Source of the DNA: Halorubellus litoreus
GTDB lineage: Archaea > Halobacteriota > Halobacteria > Halobacteriales > Natrialbaceae
Direction of reading: 5' to 3'
NCBI RefSeq assembly: GCF_037081675.1
Contig: NZ_JAZAQL010000003.1
Span: forward strand, 248,001 to 312,000
Length of the DNA stretch: 64,000 bases
Below the pieces are notes generated by a model that searched no databases, was not told the DNA's origin, and saw nothing but the letters and a program-made list of their open reading frames with translations. The position numbers were made by a program, and so were the translations under genes. Each line of letters starts with the position of its first letter. Position 1 is the first letter of the stretch. Positions 8,350 to 16,100 of this stretch are shown here, one piece after another.

Positions 8350-9582
8350 TCACTCCGGATGCGCGAGGCGTTCGACGTCGTACCCGGCGTCGCGGATGCC
8401 CGCGAGGAGTTGGTCGGCGTGCTCGCGGCCGGCCGCTTCGACGCGGAACATCAGGTACGCCTCGCCGACGTTGAGGTCGTCGACGGCGCGTTCGTGGCGG
8501 ACCGAGCGGATGTTCGCGCCCTGGTCAGCGAGCACCCGCGACACCTCCGCCATCTTCCCCGGGCGGTCCTGGATGCGGACGCGGAGATGCAGGAGCTGGT
8601 GGCGTGCGGCCTGCGCGTGCGTGAGGACTCCCTGGAGCGCCGACACGTCGATGTTCCCCCCGCAGAGGAGCGGTATCACCGTCTCGCCCGCGACGTCGAG
8701 GTCGTCGGAGAGCAACGCGGCGGTACTCACCGCGCCCGCGCCCTCGACTAGTTGCTTCGCGCGCTCAAGCAAGAGGAGGATGGCTTGCGCGATGCGGTCG
8801 TCGCTCACCGTCACCACCTCGTCGACGTACGCGTCGATGTGCTCGAAGGTCAAGTCGCAGATGCCGCCGGTCGCGATGCCGTCCGCGATCGTCTGCGGGT
8901 CGTCGTTCCCGACCGGTTCACCCTTCAACAGGCTCTGTGGGACGGTCGCCGCGTCCTCGGCCTGCACGCCCACGATGCGGACGCTCGGGTCACGCTCCTT
9001 GATCGCGGTGGCGACCCCGGAGATGAGACCACCCCCGCCGATGGGTGCAACGACCGTGTCGACGTCCGGGAACTGCTCGTAGAGTTCGAGACCGAGCGTC
9101 CCCTGGCCCGCGACGATGGCGGGGTCGTCGTACGCGTGCACGAACTCCCAGCCGTGCTCGGTCTCGAGGTCTCGTGCGTGCGAGACGGCCTCCTGGAACG
9201 TCTGCCCGACCAGTTCGACGTCCGCTCCGTAACTCCGCGTCGCGTCCACCTTCGCCTGCGGCGCCGTCTCCGGCATCACGATCGTGGACTCGATGTCGTT
9301 AGTAGTTGCTGCTAACGCGACGCCCTGCGCGTGATTCCCCGCGCTCGCCGCGACCACGCGCCCCGAGAACGCGTCGTCATCGGCGAGGAGACTGATCTTG
9401 TTGTGCGCACCGCGCGTCTTGAACGACCCCGTCCGCTGGAGGTGCTCCATCTTCAGGTGGACGTCCGCGTCCGCGCGCTCCGAGAGGCTCCGCGAGTACT
9501 CGATGGGCGTCTCCTCGACGATGTGCGTGTCCCGGACGCGGGCGCGCGCCGCCTCGATGTCCGGGAGCGAGACGCGAGGCAT
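8350..9582 (-). CDS. ilvA: Threonine ammonia-lyase (threonine dehydratase)
   Basis: A 410-residue PLP fold-type II enzyme that deaminates threonine (or serine) to 2-oxobutyrate, the first step toward isoleucine. The PLP lysine is in RTGSFKTRGAHNKI, the phosphate-binding loop is the glycine run PIGGGGLISG, and ASAGNHAQGVA is the substrate loop. After about residue 320 an ACT domain follows (LRVRIQDRPGKMAEVSRVLA, then DVERL at the end), as in the single-ACT TdcB/IlvA forms. The ATG at 9582 (MPRVSLPDIE) was preferred to an upstream in-frame start because it fits the family N-terminus. It is probably monocistronic. Confidence 0.94.
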   Translation of the reverse strand: MPRVSLPDIEAARARVRDTHIVEETPIEYSRSLSERADADVHLKMEHLQRTGSFKTRGAHNKISLLADDDAFSGRVVAASAGNHAQGVALAATTNDIESTIVMPETAPQAKVDATRSYGADVELVGQTFQEAVSHARDLETEHGWEFVHAYDDPAIVAGQGTLGLELYEQFPDVDTVVAPIGGGGLISGVATAIKERDPSVRIVGVQAEDAATVPQSLLKGEPVGNDDPQTIADGIATGGICDLTFEHIDAYVDEVVTVSDDRIAQAILLLLERAKQLVEGAGAVSTAALLSDDLDVAGETVIPLLCGGNIDVSALQGVLTHAQAARHQLLHLRVRIQDRPGKMAEVSRVLADQGANIRSVRHERAVDDLNVGEAYLMFRVEAAGREHADQLLAGIRDAGYDVERLAHPE

Positions 9583-9699
9583 ACCTCCGAGTGCACGCGC
9601 CCCACTCTTGAACGTACGCAATTCAGAATCGAGTACCTCGACGGTCGGGTCGAGTCTTCCGACGGTCGGGTTGGTCCGTCGACGATCGAATCGTGGACG

Positions 9700-9867
9700 T
9701 CAGCGCGCGCCCGCGACGCCGCTCCCGATGGCCGCGCCGCAGTCGCCGCAGGCGACGAGGTAGAACCGCTTCGAGGCCTTGAAGAACCCGGTCTCTGCAC
9801 CCATGTCCGCGAACTCGACGTCCTCCTGTCGTTCCAGCGTCGCGTCGCACTCCGGACAGTGAACCAT
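9700..9867 (-). CDS. Small zinc-ribbon protein, copy 1
   Basis: A 55-residue protein starting MVHCPECDATLERQEDVEF with two Cys pairs, CPEC near residue 4 and CGDC near residue 40, as expected for a zinc ribbon. Between them lies KASKRFYLVACGDC. It is a close paralogue of the next gene upstream (9906-10103), about half identical. Both end in a short GSGVAGA tail. The start is set by strong similarity between the two N-termini. Function is unknown; haloarchaea have many such tiny zinc proteins. Confidence 0.8.
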   Translation of the reverse strand: MVHCPECDATLERQEDVEFADMGAETGFFKASKRFYLVACGDCGAAIGSGVAGAR

Positions 9868-9905
9868 AGGAAACCGTTCCAGCACCTGATACAAATGCTT
9901 TGTCG

Positions 9906-10103
9906 TCAGTGCGCGCCCGCCGCCCCGCCGCCACCGCCGCCCGCACCGGCGACGCCGCTCCCGAGCGAGTACCCACAATGCGCGCACTCGACGACGTAGA
10001 ACCGCTTCGACGCGCGAACGATCCCGATCCGTGACTCCGTGTCGTCGAACGCGACGTCGTCCATCGAGTCGAGCGTCGTGTCGCATTCCGGACAGTGGAC
10101 CAT
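9906..10103 (-). CDS. Small zinc-ribbon protein, copy 2
   Basis: A 65-residue paralogue of the protein at 9700-9867. It begins MVHCPECDTTLDSMDDVAF, has CPEC and CAHC as the metal pairs, and shares ASKRFYVVE and GSGVAGAG with its neighbour. It then adds a glycine-rich tail of about ten residues before GAAGAH. The gap to copy 1 is 38 bases, so they probably arose by tandem duplication and are cotranscribed. It starts about 250 bases from the divergent pilin gene. Confidence 0.8.
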   Translation of the reverse strand: MVHCPECDTTLDSMDDVAFDDTESRIGIVRASKRFYVVECAHCGYSLGSGVAGAGGGGGGAAGAH

Positions 10104-10143
10104 GTGCCGTCGTGCTCGCTCGTCGACCATAACCCTTCGGGGC

Positions 10144-10162
10144 TTCCGCGGACATGGTGGTG
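10144..10162 (+). repeat. Dispersed origin-type box
   Basis: TTCCGCGGACATGGTGGTG resembles the box at 20110-20138 in the predicted origin (GCGGACATGGTGG is shared). It lies in the divergent gap between the zinc-ribbon pair and the pilin gene. Confidence 0.4.
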
Positions 10163-10355
10163 TCACCGCGATGGTGTCGTCACACCACCTCCCCGCCACC
10201 TACGAGCGGGACACCCACGACGCTACTGGTATCGAACAGGTCGACGGGCGGCACGCGTCCCGCACACTCTCAAACCGGGTCTCGGCGGCCCTACTGGTCG
10301 CCCGAACTCGTCCTCGCCCGTAAGACATACCCGCACGAATCAGTTGCTTGCTGAT

Positions 10356-11627
10356 ATGTCGCGTCGCCTTGGTCTCTTCTCTCGCGAGCGTGCCATCTCT
10401 CCCGTCGTCGGCGGAGCGCTGCTCGTCGCGATAGTCGTCCTCCTCGCGACCGTCACGGGCGCCATCGTCTTCGGTATCGCCGACGACGAACCGCCCGCGC
10501 CGACCGCACGACTCCGGCTCGAACCGACAGGGTCCTGCCAGTTCGAACTCACGCACCGCGGCGGCGACCGCCTCGACGGCGACCGCATCACCGTCCAGGG
10601 GCTCGACGACCCGGACGCGCTCGCCGGCGAACGCCTCGCCGCCGAGGACGCCGTCGCCGTCGACCCCACCGAATCGACCGTCCGCGTCGTCTGGAGTGCA
10701 CCCGACGGCGACACCGACCACGTCCTCCGGACGTTCGAGGTCGACCCGAGCGTCACCAGCGGGTGGGCGTGCACGAGCGGGACCGTCCTCACGAGCGACG
10801 CCAGCGGTCACATCACCGTCCTCCGACCCGGCGAGAACCCCATCGAGCTGAGCGCCACGTCCAGCCTGGACGCGCTCGGCACCGCGGACGTCGACGTCAC
10901 GGGCGACGGCCGCTCGGACGTCCCGTACGTGACCACCGGCGACGCCATCGCCATCACGAACGGTACGAACGAGACGACGACGCTCGCGACCAGCAGCGAC
11001 ATCTCGGGCACCATCGAGGGCGCGAAGACGCGCGTCACCGCAGCCGCGTGGAACGGGAACACCCCGAGCGTCTACTTCGTCGACGAGAACCACGACACCA
11101 TCTACCGCGTCGCCCCCGGCGAGAGCCCGACCGTCGTCGCCAGCCCCAGCGACGGCGCACAAGCAGTGCTCGGCCCCGGCGACGTCGACGGCGACGGCGA
11201 CCGCGAACTGCTGTTCGCGGACGGCAGCCAACAGCTCCGGTACGTCGAACCGAGCGGTGGCGTCGAGAAGGTCGACAACGGCCAGACCGGGTCGAACAAC
11301 GGCATCGGCTCCGGCTCCGTCGCCGACTTCGACGACGACGGCGTCGTCACCGTCGTCACCATCGACGGCAGCAACGACCTCAAGGTCGTCGGCGAACCCA
11401 CCGCACAGGGCGGCGAGGGCAAGACGACCATCCCGAGCGTCGACGCGGCGAAGGCACCCGTCACCATCGCGGACGTCGACGGCGACGCGTCCAGCGAGGT
11501 GGTCTACGTCTCCACCAGCGGCTACCTGAAGTACGTCGACGACGTCTACGGCTCCCAGACCGTCTCGTTCGTCAGGGACGCAGACGGCGACAAGGTCGAC
11601 GCCGACGACGCGACCGGCGTCGTCTGA
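10356..11627 (+). CDS. Type IV pilin-like protein with FG-GAP/VCBS repeat region
   Basis: This 423-residue protein starts MSRRLGLFSRERAISPVVGG and then a hydrophobic helix (ALLVAIVVLLATVTGAIVF), the class III signal of archaeal pilins and archaellins, cut by prepilin peptidase (PibD) just before the helix. About residues 165-410 contain calcium-loop-like motifs spaced along the chain: DVDVTGDGRSDV, DVDGDGDRELLF, DFDDDGVVTVV and DVDGDASSEVVY. These are FG-GAP/VCBS repeats that normally build a beta-propeller. The protein should be displayed at the surface, either in a pilus or as a pilin-anchored adhesin. The start at 10356 is fixed by the signal motif. Confidence 0.85.
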   Translation: MSRRLGLFSRERAISPVVGGALLVAIVVLLATVTGAIVFGIADDEPPAPTARLRLEPTGSCQFELTHRGGDRLDGDRITVQGLDDPDALAGERLAAEDAVAVDPTESTVRVVWSAPDGDTDHVLRTFEVDPSVTSGWACTSGTVLTSDASGHITVLRPGENPIELSATSSLDALGTADVDVTGDGRSDVPYVTTGDAIAITNGTNETTTLATSSDISGTIEGAKTRVTAAAWNGNTPSVYFVDENHDTIYRVAPGESPTVVASPSDGAQAVLGPGDVDGDGDRELLFADGSQQLRYVEPSGGVEKVDNGQTGSNNGIGSGSVADFDDDGVVTVVTIDGSNDLKVVGEPTAQGGEGKTTIPSVDAAKAPVTIADVDGDASSEVVYVSTSGYLKYVDDVYGSQTVSFVRDADGDKVDADDATGVV

Positions 11628-11659
11628 CCGGCACGACCCCAGCCGGCGCTGGAGTCGAA

Positions 11660-11680
11660 CACCACCGCGTCCGCAGAAAC
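11660..11680 (-). repeat. Dispersed origin-type box (minus orientation)
   Basis: Read on the minus strand it contains CTGCGGACGCGGTGGTG, 17 bases identical to the box at 39318-39342 and close to the origin boxes. It pairs in inverted orientation with 12044-12065. Confidence 0.55.
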
Positions 11681-11706
11681 GCGAGTGCGGTTGCTCCAGG
11701 AACCGT

Positions 11707-11720
11707 GCCGAATTTTCGGC
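11707..11720. terminator. Short hairpin 80 bases after the pilin gene
   Basis: GCCGAATTTTCGGC can form a 6-bp GC-rich stem around TT. It lies 80 bases after the pilin stop and lacks a clear T-run, so a terminator role is only possible. Confidence 0.3.
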
Positions 11721-11749
11721 CGACTCGCGGCCGTCTCCTCACCGTCCGC

Positions 11750-11782
11750 TCACCGGCCCCTCACCGGCCCCTCACCGGCCCC
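11750..11782. repeat. 11-bp tandem repeat, three copies
   Basis: TCACCGGCCCC occurs three times in a row, followed by a fourth, changed start (TCGCCG). It lies in the gene-free stretch after the pilin gene. Confidence 0.8.
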
Positions 11783-12043
11783 TCGCCGATCTCGCTGTAC
11801 CCCTCTCACCGACCGAGGGCGTCCCCAAGACGGGTGGCGTAGAGCCACGAACGGCTCCCGCACGGCGACCGCACTCGTGGCGTTTCTCGTCCTCGTCACG
11901 AGCGCCAGAGCCTGCGTCGTCGTCGGCCCTCGGCCCATTTCGTCGGCGGCAGCCCTCGGCCCGTTCAGCGTCATTCCAACCGGCTTCGCGAGCGTCGCGG
12001 GCGTCGCACTCCCGTATCGGAGCGACGAGTGACGGCGACGAGA

Positions 12044-12065
12044 AGAACTCCGGACGCGGTGGGGG
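12044..12065 (+). repeat. Dispersed origin-type box (plus orientation)
   Basis: Contains AGAACTCCGGACGCGGTGGG, which continues identically for one more base in the box at 61445-61470. The core CGGACNNGGTGGGG is that of the origin boxes. Confidence 0.55.
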
Positions 12066-12160
12066 TCCGACGTTGAAGCAGTCCTCGCGGACGCCCCCTC
12101 GACGAGGTTCCGAATGCGGTCGGTCGAACCGACTCCCACTCAACACTGCCCGCACTCGCC

Positions 12161-12820
12161 TCACTGCGGGCCGAGACCTGCGATGTCGGCGCCGACCGTT
12201 GCGAGCGCGTCAGCGGGGTTCGGGTCGCTATCCGCGAGATGCGTATAGTGGTGGTCGGGGATGCCCGCGAGCAGTTCGGTGACGGCGTCGCTGTACGCAT
12301 CCACGCCGGGTTCGGTCGGGTCGTCGCCGCCCCAGACGTCGCGGATGACCGTCATCGAGTCGATGCGGACCTCCACGCTCCGCGGGTCGTAGCGCGTGAT
12401 GAGCTCCGTGAGGCCGAGCTGGAGTGCGACGTACTCGGCGGTGTTGTTCCCCGTTCGCGACCCGACAGGTCGGCCGAGTCGCGCGAGTTCCGCGCCTTCG
12501 GCGTCCAATATGACGGCACCCGCTCCCGCCGGCCCCGGGTTCCCACGCGAACTCCCGTCGACGTACAGGACGAACGCGTCACCCGTCGCTTCGGGAACCG
12601 CCGGTCGCGCGAGGTCCGTCGATTGCAAGTCGTCGAGGGCGTCCCGAAGCTCGCTGTGCGAGGTCCCCGGGTCGAACAACCCACCGTATCCGGGGACCGC
12701 GTCGTCGATCGCATCGATGGCCGTCGCCAGCTCGTAGCCGACGGCTGCGAGGACCGCGTCGACCTCCGCCGGGAGCGGCGGCAGGTACTCAGCGGGAAGC
12801 CGGTCACTCACAGCGACCAT
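12161..12820 (-). CDS. rnhA: Ribonuclease HI family protein
   Basis: A 219-residue protein whose first ~65 residues are a variable helical region. An RNase H fold follows: VLYVDGSSRGNPGPAGAGAV carries the first catalytic Asp, NNTAEYVAL the Glu, and VEVRIDSMTVI the second Asp; a late PNPADALA supplies a probable fourth acidic residue. The enzyme cuts the RNA strand of RNA-DNA hybrids during replication and repair. The length and N-terminal extension fit haloarchaeal type 1 enzymes. It sits about 6 kb from the predicted origin. The start at 12820 (MVAVSDRLPAEYL) is reasonable but not certain. Confidence 0.9.
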   Translation of the reverse strand: MVAVSDRLPAEYLPPLPAEVDAVLAAVGYELATAIDAIDDAVPGYGGLFDPGTSHSELRDALDDLQSTDLARPAVPEATGDAFVLYVDGSSRGNPGPAGAGAVILDAEGAELARLGRPVGSRTGNNTAEYVALQLGLTELITRYDPRSVEVRIDSMTVIRDVWGGDDPTEPGVDAYSDAVTELLAGIPDHHYTHLADSDPNPADALATVGADIAGLGPQ

Positions 12821-12975
12821 CGCCTCGCGTGAACGACCCGGACACGGTGGTCCGGGTCGCGGGATTGCGCCACCACGTCATGTCGGCAGTACTGGCCTCC
12901 ACCGACATAAGCTATCGCCGGCAACGACATCGAGACGCGGACGCCCTCCCGTTCGCGACCCGGTTCGGCCCCGCT

Positions 12976-13035
12976 CGCCACCCTTCGATCCGGTTCGCCA
13001 CCCTTCGATCCGGTTCGCCACCATTCGACCCGGTT
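12976..13035. repeat. 20-bp tandem repeat, three copies
   Basis: The unit CGCCACCCTTCGATCCGGTT is present at 12976-12995 and 12996-13015 and, with two changes, at 13016-13035. It ends about 40 bases ahead of the TATA element of the large NTPase gene. Confidence 0.85.
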
Positions 13036-13074
13036 CGGTCCAATCCGAGTTGCGGAGACGCGGAACAGCGAACA

Positions 13075-13083
13075 GTTATATTC
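13075..13083 (+). promoter_or_regulatory. TATA element for the large NTPase gene
   Basis: GTTATATTC is the only AT-rich stretch near by. Transcription would begin around 13103, after two in-frame ATGs at 13085 and 13094, which argues against using those as starts. The ATG at 13163 is preceded 5-6 bases upstream by GGAGGAG, a good ribosome-binding site. Confidence 0.5.
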
Positions 13084-13162
13084 GGTGGCGGAGATGTCGA
13101 AGGATATACTCGGCGGGCTCCGTCCGGTCGGCGCGCGTGACGGAGTCGGTCGCGGAGGAGTC

Positions 13163-16100
13163 ATGGAAGGCATCATACAGACGGTTACACCTGCGGAACT
13201 GTGCGAGGCGGTCACCCCCGGCGAGGCGACGCTCGTCCTCGGGGCGCCGCGGGTCGGGAAGTCGTATCGATTGCGGGGTCTCGGCGCGTCAGTCGAGCGC
13301 TTCGATGCGTTGACTGCCGTGGACGACGACGAACTCGGTATCGTCGACGACCTCGCCTCCGCAGTGATGCGTCCCCGCGACGTCCCGTGGTCGGTCGACG
13401 AAGCGCGGTCCGAGCTGCGGACCGCGTTCGCTCACCCGGGAGGCGTCGTGCTCGTGACGCGCCCCCGGAGCCTCGACTGGCTGTGCCAGCGGGGACTCAT
13501 CGACTCCAGCGCCCTGCTCGAGTCCCTCGACACGGTGCTCGTCGTGCGGACGCCGCCCGCTGACAGCGACGAGGCGGTCGACGAGATCCGGGACCGTCTC
13601 AGCGAGCGAAGCCCTCCTGGACTGACGCCGGCGGAGCGGTCCGCACTCGTCGAACGGGCCACGTACCCCAGGTACGCGTTCGTCGACGAGCAACTCCGTG
13701 AAGGCGTCGGCGTCGTCGAGGAGACGGTCGTCCCCGCGGCGTTCCTGTCGCTCTCGAAGCACGGGTCGGAGACGGTCCTCGTCGGGTCGGACATCAGAGC
13801 AGCGGTCGACGACCACGACGTCACCGTCGACCCGGTCGACGAAGCGACGTTCCACGCCCTCTCCGCGCTCGATCCGCGTTCCGACGGCGAGCGACGCCCG
13901 GGGAGTGGACGGTGGTCGGCGGACGCCACAGCGCTCGCGCTCGTCGCGAGTTCGATACTCGCGGACGATACCGCGTGGCTCGACGCGTTCGTTCGACATC
14001 GACCGTTGGCCGGGGCTGCCGAAGCGATCGAGGACGCCGTCGGCCTGGCACCGGGAACGGTCGCGGCGCTCCGCGCCTTCGGCGCCGAATCGACGCGGGC
14101 GAGTATCGAAGCGCGACTCGCCGCCCACGCAACCAGCGAGTGTCCCCCCGACGACAGCGAGAGCGCGCTCGCAGATGCGAGTGAAGCGGTCGGCGCGGTT
14201 CGAGCGGCGATGCGAGCGGTCGGTGCCACGCTCGACGAGAGTGCGATAGGCCCCGACGAGTACGGCTCGTGGCCGCTCGTTGCCGCCTGGCACTGGGACG
14301 ACCCCGACGCGCTACACGCGGCTGCCGAAGCCCGAGCCTTCCCTGACCCTGACGTCGACGACCCGGATGAAGACGGCGTGGGAGGGGTGACCGTCGACGA
14401 GGTAGTCGACGCCCTCGATGGCGGATTGGTCGTCGTCTCTGGGCCGAACGCGAGCGGGAAGCGGCGCCTCGCGGCGCGCGTCACCACGGCACTCGCTGCA
14501 AGGGGTTCGACGGTCAGACTCCCCGACCTCCGCCAGCCCGACCGTATCGCGCTTGCCGTCGATGCGACGCCCGACGCGGTCGTGGTCGCAACGTACGGCG
14601 CCGAACCAGCGAAGATCGTGAACCAGGCGGGCGTTCGAGCGCTAGCGGACTGGGTGACCGACGGAACGTGCTCCGGCGCGCTACTCATCTGTGACGACGA
14701 GTACCGCGAGCAGCTCGCCGCTGCCGTCGAACGCACCGACTGTGGTGACGTCGCGAGCTGGCGCGACCGAAGCGAGTTCGCGCTGGCCCAGCTTGCGGGT
14801 GACGCCGCGCGGACTCCTCGGTCCGTCGCGGACGACCTGCTGTCGGCGATGGACTGGCCGACGACCACGCACCCGTCTCGCCACACGGTCGACGTCGACG
14901 GCGTTGCCGCGCAGAGTACGTTCGCGGCGATCGTCGGCATCCCGGACGCGTCTCTCGACCCGTCGTTCGTGGGTCGAGTGGTCGCCGACGCCATCCGCGT
15001 CGTCGCGCGCACGGCTCGACCGACCGCCGCAGCGACGTGGCTCGAACTGGTCGATGACCTCGTCGCGGACGTCGGACGGAACCGGTGCGATTCCGACGGC
15101 GCCATCACGTACCGAGGGTCGGTCTACGGGACTGCGATGGCGGCCGTGGCGGCGGCGGACGCGACGACCGACGAGTGGGTTCGAGCAGTCGCCGACCGCG
15201 CGGTCGCGCTGACGAACGAGACGGCGACCCCGCACGGCCGCGACGCCGTCGGCGGGGACCGCGAGCCGTTCGTGCACGCGTTCGCGCTCGCCTTGCGGAC
15301 GCTCGCACGGCCGACGGACGGAACGGGACCGAAGCACGGTGCGCTCGCGTGCGTCGACCACGTCCTGCATCGAACGGTCGACGCTGGCGCACTCACGGAG
15401 GAGCCGGATTTGACGCTGCTCGCGAGGGTCTACGGCGAGTTGACACGACAGGTCGTCGATGACGTGGGGGACGCGTCGACCGCGGAGCGCGCGCTCGCAC
15501 CGGTCGCGGCGCTCGTGCAGCAGGCAGCTGCGACCAACGACGACCGGTTCGCGGCGTTCGTCATCGGGACCAGTCTCGGCTCGACGCTCGGCGCCGTTGC
15601 CGGGTCGTCCGCGAACCCCGAGGACCTGTCGACGTGGGTGGACGCGGTGGGCGCGCGAATCAGGGAATCGGTCGCGTTCGTGCAGCGACAGGAGGACCGA
15701 ACGAGACTCCTCCGAACCGCCTACGCGGACGCTATCGGGGGCTGGGCATTCGAGTACGACGGTCCCGGCGACCGCCTCGAACCGTGGCTGGAGGCGGTCG
15801 GTTCGGACCTCTGCCGTTCTGCGTCGACCGCTGCCCCGGAGGACCCCGCCTCGTTCGTCGTCGACGTCCACGAGGAGGCGATCCGTCGCGTCGTCGACTC
15901 CCGAGAGCGCGACCGCGCGGAGTCGTTGTTCGACGCGGCCGAGCGACTCGCGGACGCGTTCGCGGCTTCGGGACTCGTCGAGACAGCGGACGAATCTCGA
16001 CCGTTCGAGCCGGAGGAGGACGCTCGAGTGCGCTTGCACGCAGCGGCGTTCGCGGCGTTCGCTCGCGTCGAACGGGACGACCCGGACGGCGCCGGCGAGA

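Larger units (their letters stand above)
11628..12160. other. 533-bp gap without a supported gene; repeats and inverted boxes
   Basis: I see no convincing reading frame here. The gap holds an origin-type box on the minus strand (11660-11680), a perfect inverted repeat GCCGAATTTTCGGC (11707-11720), an 11-bp tandem repeat (11750-11782), and a plus-strand origin-type box (12044-12065). The two boxes face outward as in the predicted origin at 19.8-20.1 kb. Confidence 0.6.
12821..13162. other. 342-bp divergent gap: tandem repeat and promoter of the large NTPase gene
   Basis: No gene is supported here. The gap holds three copies of a 20-bp repeat (12976-13035), a TATA element (13075-13083) and a purine-rich ribosome-binding site just before the ATG at 13163. 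Confidence 0.6.

Noticed and set aside
11628..12160. Small genes in the gap after the pilin gene
   Set aside because: Frames on both strands are Arg/Pro/Ser-rich, overlap repeats and inverted boxes, and lack haloarchaeal codon bias.
13085..13162. Upstream starts (13085 or 13094) for the giant NTPase
   Set aside because: The TATA element at 13075-13083 predicts transcription from about 13103, after both. The ATG at 13163 has a GGAGGAG site before it. Not fully excluded.
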